Origin: Rhynchopus euleeides
Lineage: Eukaryota; Euglenozoa; Diplonemea; Diplonemida; Diplonemidae
Assembly (NCBI GenBank): GCA_963210315.1
Contig: OY723274.1
Span: 558,001 to 622,000 of the forward strand
Direction of reading: 5' to 3'
DNA: 64,000 nt
The notes beneath the pieces were generated by a model. It searched no databases and had not been told where the DNA came from. It saw nothing but the letters and a program-made list of their open reading frames with translations. Below, in pieces: positions 9,763 to 18,962 of this stretch; positions within the stretch are counted from its first letter, which is position 1; the number at the start of each line of letters is the position of its first letter. Made by a program: the position numbers and the translations under genes.

Positions 9763-11214
9763 TCAGTCGCGCTTCTCAGCGGCATGCCCCCAGACGAGGC
9801 GTGTCAGCGACACCAGAAGCTTCTTCGTGTAATCGATGTGGAGGAACTCGTTGGGGCCGTGCGCGTTGGACTTCGGCCCGAGGATCCCTGTCACGCAGAA
9901 CTGCGCCGCGGGGAACATCTCCCCCAGCATGCCCATGAAGGGGATGGAGCCGCCAATCCCGGTCACGGCGATGGGGCGCGCGTAGCCCGCCTTGGATGCG
10001 GCGTTGAAGAGGCGCTGTGTCCAGGGCGCCAGCTTCGGGGCAGCCCAGCCGGGCCCCGAAAACTCCGGCTCAAACACAACGCGGGCCCCGAAGGGCGGGT
10101 CACGGGTCAGCTCCTTCTCCAGAGCCTCCGTCGCCTTCACCGGGTTCACCGTGGGGGGGAGGCGGACGGAGAGGAAGAGAGAGGTCTCCTTCCGCAGCAC
10201 ATTCCCTGCGTTGGAGCAGGAGGGCATGCCGTCCGCACCTGTCACGGTGAGGGTGGGCATCCAGGTGTTGCGCAGCGCCAGCACAGACTCCGACGCGCCG
10301 AACTGCACGGAGGGGTGGGCCGGGAGGGAGGAGGAGATGCGCTTCATCTCCGGGTCGGCGTCGAGGTATTTCAGATCCTCCTTCACCTCGTCGGGGATGG
10401 TGCCCACGATCTCCGGGATGAGGAACTCGCCTGTTGTGGTGTTCTCAATGCGGTCCAGCAGGATGCGTGCCACGCGGAAGGAGTCGGGGAGGATGCCCGA
10501 TGCAATGCCGGAGTGGACACCCTCCGTCAGCAGGGACACGGAGAGCTTTCCGCCGGCAACGCCACGGAGGGAGGTCGTGAGGTACATTGTCTCGTAGTCC
10601 AGCGTGCCGCTGTCAAGGCAGGTGACGAGATCGACATCTCCGATGCGGTCCTTCATCTTCTCGATGTAGTGCATCAGGTCGAAGGAGCCGCTCTCCTCGC
10701 AGGCCTCGATGACAATCACGACGTGTCCGTGGGGGAGGCCCTGCTTCTGCAGGGTGCGCACCGCGGCGACAGCGCCGAAGATGGCGTAGCCGTCGTCAGC
10801 CCCGCCCCTCCCGTAGAGCTTGCCGTCGCGGATGACAGGCGTGTAGGGGCCGAGGCCCTCGTCCCACCCCGGTGCGGTGTCGTCCATCGGGGGCTGCTTG
10901 TCCATGTGTCCGTACATCAGGTGTGTCTTGGCGTGGTATCCCTCCGTCGCCTTGATGTCGATGAGGAGGAACGGGGTGCGGTTCGGCTCCTCCAGGTGGA
11001 CGAATTCGGCGCCCTCCAGCCCGGCCTGCTGGGCCCAGTCGATCAGCACCTTCATCGCCTTCTCGGTCTTCCCGTTGGTGCGCTCCTCGGGGTCGTAGCT
11101 CGGGGACTGGTTGTCGATCTTCAGGTACTCAATGAGGGCAGGCTGGATCGAGGCATCCCACTCTGCGTACAGAGCAGACCGGATGGCCTCACTCTTTTCA
11201 TCGAATGCTGCCAT
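9763..11214 (-). CDS. M20-family metallopeptidase (CNDP2-like cytosolic dipeptidase)
   Basis: 483 residues from the ATG at 11214. The open frame runs upstream to 11388, but that part is Pro-rich and looks like leader sequence. Zinc-site motifs of the M20 family are present: GHMDKQP (His103, Asp105), GRGGADDGYA with the bridging Asp140, EACEESGS with the catalytic Glu/zinc Glu pair at 173-174, and a C-terminal HGPNEFLHIDY. The Thr/Gly-rich dimerisation region lies between. Length and motif spacing match cytosolic nonspecific dipeptidases (about 475 aa), which hydrolyse Xaa-Xaa dipeptides such as Cys-Gly or carnosine-like substrates. No signal peptide and no introns are visible. It converges on RT1, whose CA tail ends 128 bp past its stop. 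Substrate is inferred from the family. Confidence 0.93.
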   Translation of the reverse strand: MAAFDEKSEAIRSALYAEWDASIQPALIEYLKIDNQSPSYDPEERTNGKTEKAMKVLIDWAQQAGLEGAEFVHLEEPNRTPFLLIDIKATEGYHAKTHLMYGHMDKQPPMDDTAPGWDEGLGPYTPVIRDGKLYGRGGADDGYAIFGAVAAVRTLQKQGLPHGHVVIVIEACEESGSFDLMHYIEKMKDRIGDVDLVTCLDSGTLDYETMYLTTSLRGVAGGKLSVSLLTEGVHSGIASGILPDSFRVARILLDRIENTTTGEFLIPEIVGTIPDEVKEDLKYLDADPEMKRISSSLPAHPSVQFGASESVLALRNTWMPTLTVTGADGMPSCSNAGNVLRKETSLFLSVRLPPTVNPVKATEALEKELTRDPPFGARVVFEPEFSGPGWAAPKLAPWTQRLFNAASKAGYARPIAVTGIGGSIPFMGMLGEMFPAAQFCVTGILGPKSNAHGPNEFLHIDYTKKLLVSLTRLVWGHAAEKRD

Positions 11215-12113
11215 GGCTGTCGTGTCTGCTGTCGGGGAGGGTGGTAGTGGTGGCGGTGGTGTGGTGGCTTGTCGCCCTGCTCTTCTTGCGATGCGCAGCG
11301 GCAAAGCCTGCCTTGCAAAGGGGCAGGCGGGTTTGGGGATGGGGGAGGGGGGCGGTGGGGATGGACAAACGATACCGCTGCTGCCCATCCTCTAGGGTTC
11401 GGGAGGCGAGAGGGGTTGCCGCTGCTGTGCCTCGTCCACACAGCCCGCAACACACCTCCGGCCCTTTGCAAAGGGGCCCGCTGGCCGCGCGTGTTCTTCA
11501 CCTCCAGCCACCCCGGCATTCCCGCCCTGATCGATCGACGCTGATGGCGGCACTAACGTTCGGAAATACAGCCCCGTTGGGTCATAAGAGGGGAGATAAC
11601 GACTTCGCACAGGAGACTGTTGCTTCGCAGGGAATATTTCACATGCACAAGCCATCGTCGGCAATGTTGGGGAAGCGAGCCGGCATCGGACAGAAGCCTG
11701 CGAAAGACTGCTGCGTGAGAACCAGACAAACCAGCATTGCGCCCCAGAGAGGGCACCCTCTCACCCTCTAGTTGTGTTGTGTTGTGGGTGGTGATCAGGT
11801 GTGTTGGTGTTGCCATCACACAGAACCATCACACCATGTGTCGCAGATATAATTCTCTTGGCGCGCAGCCCAAATCCCACACATTCGACGAGTGGCGATT
11901 GGCAACGTGCCGCCGGATGCTGCCATCCAAGCTTCGCAAAAAGACACCACGCGGGTGGGCCTCCATCCCCGGCAATACGGCATACGCACACTCGACCACA
12001 CCCTCCTTTCCAACCACCGACACTCCCATGTTGTACAGACCAGTCACACATTCCCTCTTTGACCCCACCCGTTCCTATTTTTCGGCTGAACACGCCTCGC
12101 CCTACCGAGGGCT
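11215..12113. other. Upstream region of the M20 gene, no supported gene
   Basis: Mixed-composition spacer containing GTG/TGG-rich runs just 5' of the peptidase start and a (TG)-rich stretch near 11770-11810. It ends in the (CA)n tract at 12114-12131 that precedes the repeat array. Short open frames show no family features. Confidence 0.5.
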
Positions 12114-12131
12114 GCACACACACACACACAC

Positions 12132-13300
12132 AAGCCCTCAAGACTCTTGAAGCGGCCTGACTATTTAGTGTCTTCGTCGCAGCAAGGGGGCGATATATAC
12201 CGCCTTTTTTATTGATTTCACGTGTCAGTGTTTGACTTTTTCGCAACTTTATTTCTTCCTTTTCTCCCTCTCCAACCCCACCCGTGACACCACCAGGGTT
12301 TAGCTAGCCCTGGTCCGATTATCCCCGGTTCTTCGCTGAAGAGACGCGGCCGGGGGGAGGGGTACGAAGAGTACGCGTCGAAACCGGTGTCACGTCGTGT
12401 TGGGGAATCCTTCGGGAGTGCGATACTGAAGGGGAGGTGCTACTGCCCGTGCAGGGCGACACCGCCTTAAAACTTCATAACCACACACAAACCCTCTATT
12501 CCCCCAGGCCTGATGAGCAATCCCCCCTGCCTCATGTTGTGACTTCCTTTCTACCTTGCACAAAACATCCCATTTGCCCCTTTACTTCCTTCGAAAGTGT
12601 TGTGGCTACCCCCCCTTCCCCACCCCTCGGGAGTGCCACTCCTCTGGTGGTTAAAAGTGACCCGCCGTTGTGCCTTCGGCATCTGTTGCGTGTGCCGTCG
12701 TATTCTTCCTATGCACTAGTTATAGCTATCCGGGGGCGGCCTGCTGTCGCACCAGTGGGCTGCCCCACCTCTGCACCCTCGGTTTTTAAGATGTTCACCA
12801 CAGCGGAGAATGATCCCCTTCTCTGTGGCGATCGAGCCAAGCTGGACGAGGTTCGCCTTCGGGCGAAGGTCATGTGGGCGGACAAAAGGTGCCTGCTCCT
12901 GAGACTCATCAGCAACCTGTTTCTTCCTTCAAGCCCTCAAGACTCTTGAAGCGGCCTGACTATTTAGTGTCTTCGTCGCAGCAAGGGGGCGATATATACC
13001 ACCCTTTTTATTGATTTCACGTGTCAGTGTTTGACTTTTTCGCAACTTCATTTCTTCCTTTTTCTCCCTCTCCAACCCCACCCGTGACACCACCAGGGTT
13101 TAGCTAGCCCTGGTCCGATTATCCCCGGTTCTTCGCTGAAGAGACGCGGCCGGGGGGAGGGGTACGAAGAGTACGCGTCGAAACCGGTGTCACGTCGTGT
13201 TGGGGAATCCTTCGGGAGTGCGATACTGAAGGGGAGGTGCTACTGCCCGTGCAGGGCGACACCGCCTTAAAACTTTATAACCACACACACACACACACAC
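12132..13300 (+). mobile_element. A-B-A unit 1 (candidate non-autonomous (CA)n-associated element)
   Basis: The unit lies between CA tracts. Its 3' end, CCTTAAAACTTTATAACC plus CA run, resembles the RT1 3' end (CACTTAAAACCACTATCACTA plus CA run, 9596-9618). That similarity and the shared CA context suggest a non-autonomous element copied by an RT1-like machinery. No target duplication can be seen in a dinucleotide repeat, and there is no TG..CA terminal structure as in LTRs. Confidence 0.5.
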
Positions 13301-14472
13301 AAGCCCTCAAGACTCTTGAAGCGGCCTGACTATTTAGTGTCTTCGTCGCAGCAAGGGGGCGATATATACCACCCTTTTTATTGATTTCACGTGTCAGTGT
13401 TTGACTTTTTCGCAACTTCATTTCTTCCTTTTTCTCCCTCTCCAACCCCACCCGTGACACCACCAGGGTTTAGCTAGCCCTGGTCCGATTATCCCCGGTT
13501 CTTCGCTGAAGAGACGCGGCCGGGGGGAGGGGTACGAAGAGTACGCGTCGAAACCGGTGTCACGTCGTGTTGGGGAATCCTTCGGGAGTGCGATACTGAA
13601 GGGGAGGTGCTACTGCCCGTGCAGGGCGACACCGCCTTAAAACTTCATAACCACACACAAACCCTCTATTCCCCCAGGCCTGATGAGCAAACCCCCCTGC
13701 CCCATGTTGTGACTTCCTTTCTACCTTGCACAAAACATCCCATTTGCCCCTTTTCTTCCTTCGAAAGTGTTGTGACTACCCCCCCTTCCCCACCCCTCGG
13801 GAGTGCCACTCCTCTGGTGGTTAAAAGTGACCCGCCGTTGTGCCTTCGGCATCTGTTGCGTGTGCCGTCGTATGCTTCCTATGCACTAGTTATAGCTATC
13901 CGGGGGCGGTCTGCTGTCGCACCAGTGGGCTGCCCCACCTCTGCACCCTCGGTTTTTAAGATGTTCACCACAGCGGAGAATGATCCCCTTCTCTGTGGCG
14001 ATCGAGCCAAGCTGGACGAGGTTCGCCTTCGGGCGAAGGTCATGTGGGCGGACAAAAGGTGCCTGCTCCTGAGACTCATCAGCAACCTGTTTCTTCCTTC
14101 AAGCCCTCAAGACTCTTGAAGCGGCCTGACTATTTAGTGTCTTCGTCGCAGCAAGAGGGCGATATATACCACCCTTTTTATTGATTTCACGTGTCAGTGT
14201 TTGACTTTTTCGCAACTTCATTTCTTCCTTTTTCTCCCTCTCCAACCCCACCCGTGACACCACCAGGGTTTAGCTAGCCCTGGTCCGATTATCCCCGGTT
14301 CTTCGCTGAAGAGACGCGGCCGGGGGGAGGGGTACGAAGAGTACGCGTCGAAACCGGTGTCACGTCGTGTTGGGGAATCCTTCGGGAGTGCGATACTGAA
14401 GGGGAGGTGATACTGCCCGTGCAGGGCGACACCGCCTTAAAACTTTATAACCACACACACACACACACACAC
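13301..14472 (+). mobile_element. A-B-A unit 2
   Basis: Near-identical copy of 12132-13300 starting directly after the CA tail of unit 1. It could have arisen by unequal duplication, or by insertion of a second copy into the CA tail of the first. Confidence 0.5.
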
Positions 14473-14746
14473 TGACTGTTTTGTCGTTGCGGAGGACACA
14501 CCGAGAGAGAGCACACCCAACCACCTGATCTGGATGCGATCCCCGCCACACACACATCGGGGGTTTCTTTTCGCCATCATCGAGTTTGTCGGCAAAGATT
14601 CGGCAACATCATCCCTCATCAAAAATAGGAGAAAAATATCCTCCAAAAAAACACGCTATTTTCGGCACCTCGTTGAAGACCCTACCCCCCCCATACAAAC
14701 CACTCAGCAACGAGTTTTGCACACGCCACAACACACGCCACCCCAC

Positions 14747-14761
14747 CCCCCCCCCCCCCCC
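14747..14761. repeat. Poly-C run at the 3' end of the ankyrin gene
   Basis: A run of C residues directly abuts the stop codon of the minus-strand ankyrin gene, so it reads as poly-G in the transcript just after the coding region. Similar poly-G/poly-C runs occur at 18165-18184 and in other spacers here. Confidence 0.8.
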
Positions 14762-17700
14762 CTACAACTCGTCGATGCTGACTTCTTCGATGCCATCATC
14801 ATCATCACCGCCCTCGCCTGCCGGGCTCTCCTCCGCCCCACCACTCTTCTGCTTCTTCAGCTTGAAAGCCTCCTTCCGCGGGTTGGGCTGCCTCTTGGCA
14901 GCCCCCTCACCCCCCCCAACACCGCACTGCGCATCGGCAGGATCGCACGCCTCGCTTCCGCCGGCGCCGCCGCCCTGCCGCCCCCCCGTCTTCATCATCC
15001 GCTGGATCTGAAGGTCAACCCGCTTCCCTGCGACGTCGGGGGTGGAGATGTCGAGGCCTGATTTGATGAGAAGCTTGCACACGACACAGTCCTGCCCCAC
15101 CGGAGGCCCATGCCGTGCTGCGGAATGCAGGGCAGTCGAGTTGTGGTTTGCCGTCGAATCCCCAGCCTTCAGCAGGACACCCACGACGTCCGAACGATGC
15201 TTCTCCGCCGCCATCATGAGGGGCGTTGGGATCGTGTCAGTCTTCTTCCCGACGGGGGCACCCAGCTTCAGAAGGTATTGAATCGCGCCGATCGAAGCCC
15301 CCCCCTCCAGAGCAGCGTGGGTGATGGTGAACTCTCCCTTGTCACCCCTGGCATGCCTCACATCGCTCAGCGGGGCGAGGTATTTCAGGAGGGCCTGAAA
15401 CTCTGCCGCGGATTTCCGCGTCTCCCTCCCCCGGGCATCCAGGAGGACGGACATCAGCGGGGTCGCCCCAGACGCATCGACCCCTGCAGGGAGTGTGCTG
15501 TCCTGCGCCACGACAGCCCTTGCCAGGTCCGCATCGCGTGCAACGTGGAGGATGTTCTGTTTTTTGGCATTCACCACCTTCGCATTGGCCCCTTTAGAGA
15601 GGAGAAGTGCCGCGGTTTTGCTGTGCCCCCCCTCCGCAGCGACAAAGAGAGGCGTCAGCTTCGTCTTATGCAATGCGGTCCCGATGGAGGCGACACCCTC
15701 CTCTGTCTTCAACAGGATGTCCGCCAGATCCTGCCTCCCCTCTTGGCAGGCGAGGTGGAGGGGTGTTGCCCACTGCAGACGCCTCCCGGCTGGCTCGCGC
15801 AGCATCTTCCTCAGCTGCTTCTCGGGAGACTGGAGGACCCGCGAGACAAAATACGCCAGGACATGTGGGTTTCCAGCCCCAACCGCAAGGTGTATTGTGT
15901 TTGCCTGCAGGCTCTTCACCTTGGTGGACAGGGAGGCCCCGTATCTCTCGACGAGAAGGCGGATCATCTCCGGAGGGGATCTCCTCCGGAGGGCGCGCTG
16001 CAGCAGGTTGGTCTCCCCTTTGAACAGAGGGGTGTCGATGTCGAAGCTGCCCAGCTTCCAAGGGGAGGAGGTGTCCTTCTTGGTTTTGCTTCCAACCTCA
16101 TCTGCGGAGGATCCGGCCGCGCTGTGCTCGCGAGTGAATGCGTGGGACCCCGTCAGGATGGACAGCATCAGCTCGAGGCACTGCATCGACCCGCTCTCCA
16201 GGGCAGACGCGAGGTAGGTGTCCCCCACAATCTTCGGGGAGACCTCCCTTTCTTCGTCGTCAAACGCGTCGCCCGCTGCGCGGTTCACCCCCGAGACAAG
16301 TCCCTTTGTGTCCTTCTTCAGGAAGTAGAATGCGATGTCGGCATGCCCCCTCAGCAGGGCAAAGGTAAGCGCATCGACAAAGGGGGGGACAGAGTTGGCC
16401 TGCGCCTCGCTGACAGGCTCGCCCGACCCTTCCAGGGTTTTGAGCGTCTTGTGGTGGAGCATGTCCAGGGCATAGCCTGGGTGCTCCACAAAGAGAGCCG
16501 CGCAGACCTCGATGTAGCCGAAACCCGCAGCGATGAAGAGTGGAGTCGCGCCGTCGTAGGGTGTGATGAGCTTGCGGGTCAGCTTAGAGTGATACCCCGC
16601 ATCGACATCGCGCTGCGTGAGGTGGTGGACGAGGTGCAGCGCAATGTCCTTCTGTTTATACTGCAGGGCGAGGAGGAGCGGGCTGACCGACTCCATAACG
16701 GGAAGCTGGCGTGCCCCCAGCTCACAGAGGGCCAGGACTGTCTCGGGGTGGCCGTTCTCCGCAGCGGCGTGGAGAGCGGTGGCTCCGTTGCCAACCTCGA
16801 GGTTCTTTTCGTCGTAGAATCCAGAAGCATCGGGATCCTCCATCCCGTTCTGCTGGGTTGTCACAACCTCGTTGCGGTAGCCCCCCCGGGGCATCGCGAA
16901 GTCAAGCGGGGCTCCAAACCTCGCCAGCACCCTCACAACCTCTGTGAACCCCCTCTGCGCTGCAAGGTACACCGCGGTGGTGTCCCCCATCATAAGCTTC
17001 GTGACATACACCCGGAGAACCTTGGCCCGCCGCGCCTCATCCGCCTCCTGCATCTCCATGCAGTGCCCCAAGATCGCCTCCACACTCCCCGTCTGGTTGG
17101 TATCCGCCGCGGTGTGGAGGGGCGTGCCCCCTGTCTTGGTGTTCTTCACGTTGATATCCCCCCCGTAGGAGCAGAGGGTCTTGATGGTCCCCCCCCGGCC
17201 CATCTCGGCTGCAAAGTGCATCGCGGTCGTACCCACATAGGGGTGGGGCTGGTCGATAAATGACTTGTAGTTCGGATCGGAGGTGTTCCCCCCTGCTGAC
17301 GCCTTCTGAAAATCGAGGAGAGTAGTCAGAACCGCGTCGCATCCGACGGTCGCCGCCATCATCAGAGGTGTCGCGCCCGACTTTGCCGAGAGGTGCGGAT
17401 TTGCCCCACCGCGGAGAAGCGACGCTGCAGCCCCCGCCTGGCACATCGTCGCTGCGGCGTGGAGGGGTGCGGATCCGTCGGAGATCTTCTGCTCGTTGGG
17501 GTCGTCCTCCCCCTCCTCCAGGAGGCGGTCGATCAGCTCGGCGTTGCCCATCGCTGCGGCGAGGAAGAGGCGCGACCCGCCACTCTGGATGGAGGGGATC
17601 ATGGAGAAGGTGGCGAGGAAGCGCGCGCTGTCCACCACGCCGTGCAGCCCCGCCCTGTAGTGGTGCCACGCCTCCTGGGTGGAGAGCGGCTGCTTCTGCA

Positions 17701-18136
17701 GGGAGGCGTGTTCCTTGGGGTCGATGAGGCCCGCCTGGTTGCCGGCGACCATGCTGTCCCAGGCCTGCCCGACCTCGCCGAGGACGTCGTCGCCTGTGGT
17801 GAGGCGGCGCTCGCCGGGCTTGATGGGGACCTGCACCTCGACAGACACAGAACCCCCCTCCACACCCTCCGGGACATGGAGAGACGCAGTAGAGAACTCC
17901 ACCAGGGCACGCTCGCTGTTCGGCTTGGATGGCTTGGGGGTTTCATAGTGGTGGTGGTGGTGGTCGTCGTGGTCATGATCGTGGTGGTCATGGTGGTGGT
18001 GGTCGTGTTGGTCCGGTGGCTGCCTGCGGACCCTCTGCTGCGGGAAGTGCGCCCCGGCGCTGCCCACCGTGGCGAGGAAGGCTGCCACGTGCAGGGCGAG
18101 GCACGCCCCTGGCAAGAAGGGGCCAGGCCCTGACAT
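14762..18136 (-). CDS. Secretory-pathway ankyrin-repeat protein with C-terminal IDEL
   Basis: 1124 residues from the ATG at 18136; the frame is open upstream to 18238, but that part is Pro-rich and lacks a better start. Residues 1-29 form a convincing signal peptide (hydrophobic core LALHVAAFLATV, then SAGA). A His/Asp-rich stretch of alternating HH and DH follows at about 43-65, a likely divalent-metal-binding segment. From about 190 to 1060 there are at least a dozen ankyrin repeats, visible as repeated TPLH/TPLM.AA and AAE.GH motifs. The C-terminus is Lys-rich, then acidic, and ends I-D-E-L, a variant of the KDEL/HDEL retrieval signal. No further membrane segment is seen. I infer ER or secretory lumen, which is unusual for ankyrin repeats. 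No catalytic domain is recognised. Confidence 0.88.
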   Translation of the reverse strand: MSGPGPFLPGACLALHVAAFLATVGSAGAHFPQQRVRRQPPDQHDHHHHDHHDHDHDDHHHHHYETPKPSKPNSERALVEFSTASLHVPEGVEGGSVSVEVQVPIKPGERRLTTGDDVLGEVGQAWDSMVAGNQAGLIDPKEHASLQKQPLSTQEAWHHYRAGLHGVVDSARFLATFSMIPSIQSGGSRLFLAAAMGNAELIDRLLEEGEDDPNEQKISDGSAPLHAAATMCQAGAAASLLRGGANPHLSAKSGATPLMMAATVGCDAVLTTLLDFQKASAGGNTSDPNYKSFIDQPHPYVGTTAMHFAAEMGRGGTIKTLCSYGGDINVKNTKTGGTPLHTAADTNQTGSVEAILGHCMEMQEADEARRAKVLRVYVTKLMMGDTTAVYLAAQRGFTEVVRVLARFGAPLDFAMPRGGYRNEVVTTQQNGMEDPDASGFYDEKNLEVGNGATALHAAAENGHPETVLALCELGARQLPVMESVSPLLLALQYKQKDIALHLVHHLTQRDVDAGYHSKLTRKLITPYDGATPLFIAAGFGYIEVCAALFVEHPGYALDMLHHKTLKTLEGSGEPVSEAQANSVPPFVDALTFALLRGHADIAFYFLKKDTKGLVSGVNRAAGDAFDDEEREVSPKIVGDTYLASALESGSMQCLELMLSILTGSHAFTREHSAAGSSADEVGSKTKKDTSSPWKLGSFDIDTPLFKGETNLLQRALRRRSPPEMIRLLVERYGASLSTKVKSLQANTIHLAVGAGNPHVLAYFVSRVLQSPEKQLRKMLREPAGRRLQWATPLHLACQEGRQDLADILLKTEEGVASIGTALHKTKLTPLFVAAEGGHSKTAALLLSKGANAKVVNAKKQNILHVARDADLARAVVAQDSTLPAGVDASGATPLMSVLLDARGRETRKSAAEFQALLKYLAPLSDVRHARGDKGEFTITHAALEGGASIGAIQYLLKLGAPVGKKTDTIPTPLMMAAEKHRSDVVGVLLKAGDSTANHNSTALHSAARHGPPVGQDCVVCKLLIKSGLDISTPDVAGKRVDLQIQRMMKTGGRQGGGAGGSEACDPADAQCGVGGGEGAAKRQPNPRKEAFKLKKQKSGGAEESPAGEGGDDDDGIEEVSIDEL

Positions 18137-18516
18137 CACACAGCAGGGGGGGGGGCACAGGAGGTGGGGGGGGGGGGGGGGGGGGAAACCTCCCTGCCCC
18201 GTGTAATGCCTCTGGAGGGGGGGATGATGGGGAAGCAAGTCTGTGTTTGTTTTTTTTAAAAAATAAAGCGCTCCAGTTCAAAAACTATGCGTCTGCAAAT
18301 CAGAAAGGGGGAGAAGAACCAGCGGGGATTCGTCGATCGCAAGAACACCCCCACACGCCTGCTGCGGGTGTGGTGTGTCCTGCATGATCTGCAGAGCAAA
18401 GGAGGGACACGGCGCAAGGGTGAGGCAGCGTGAAGCTGAACGGCTCAATTACCCCAGCTCAGCCAACGGAACATAGAGCTGCCCCCACCAAAGCCCTGAC
18501 TGACACAAAATGAAAC

Positions 18517-18708
18517 ACTATCGACACATATCACTGAACGGGGGAATGGGGAGGGGAGAGGTTGTGGTGAAACGCACACACCTCGACCTGTGATGAGGTG
18601 AGATGTAGCTCTGCATTTACGGCACTACCGCGTGCCGCAAACTCAAATCGGACCTGCGTTCTCTGTGTTCCATTTCCTCCTTCATTGCATGAGGCTACAT
18701 CAAAAAAA
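18517..18708 (+). repeat. Dispersed repeat D, copy 1 (SINE-like size, A-rich end)
   Basis: Starts near CTATCGACACAT and ends with CATGAGGCTACATC followed by a run of A. A second, roughly 85% similar copy lies at 55477-55672, again ending in a run of A. It is absent from the otherwise homologous duplication unit 2, so it inserted after the duplication or was lost from the other copy. Confidence 0.75.
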
Positions 18709-18719
18709 GGCGCTGGTAT

Positions 18720-18785
18720 CGCCTCTTGCCGCGACAAAGACACAAAATCAGCAGGCCTCCCCAAGAGGCTTGAGTCCTGTGTGCG
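18720..18785 (-). repeat. A-like motif in the cyclase 3' flank (copy 1)
   Basis: Read on the minus strand this is CAAGCCTCTTGGGG, then AGGCCTG, TTTTGTGTCTTTGTCGCGGC and GCGCCTTTTTTTGATG. It lines up with the first 80-100 bases of segment A in the array at 12132, where CAAGACTCTTGAAGCGGCCTGAC begins the match. The CAAG-CTCTTG core can form a small hairpin. Confidence 0.7.
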
Positions 18786-18962
18786 TGCAGAAACGAAGGC
18801 GGCCCCTGTGAGGCTCCTCTTCTTCTGCTGAACGCTTCCACCACTTTGGAACCTCTCACTGGCAGTTGCATTCGTCTCGGAAAAAACGGATGCCGGGAAA
18901 AATCGACCAATATACTGAATGAGGGCAACACACGAATGCCGAAAAAACATCCCGCACCGATG

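Larger units (their letters stand above)
12132..14472 (+). repeat. Tandem array: two 1.17-kb A-B-A units, each ending in (CA)n
   Basis: Segment A (about 355 bp) occurs four times, at 12132, 12931, 13301 and 14101, each starting AAGCCCTCAAG. Segment B (about 440 bp) occurs at 12491-12930 and 13661-14100. The order is A1 B1 A2 (CA)n A3 B2 A4 (CA)n, preceded by another CA tract at 12114-12131. A1 and A3 end CTTCATAACC, whereas A2 and A4 end CTTTATAACC followed by the longer CA run, so the A-B-A unit was duplicated as a whole and recently (only scattered differences). Each B carries an open frame of about 170 codons, starting in A (12437 and 13607), with no recognisable domain. Confidence 0.92.

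Noticed and set aside
12509-12620. Hammerhead-like CTGATGA ... GAAA strings in segment B
   Set aside because: I could not form the required three stems around them; the match is probably chance.
12437-12949. 170-codon frame in segment B (also 13607-14119)
   Set aside because: The two copies are near-identical through recent duplication, so frame conservation carries no information, and there is no domain signature.
12132-13288. A-B-A read as a short LTR retrotransposon (A as LTR)
   Set aside because: A does not begin TG or end CA, there is no primer-binding site or polypurine tract next to it, and the copies differ systematically at the CA-tail side.
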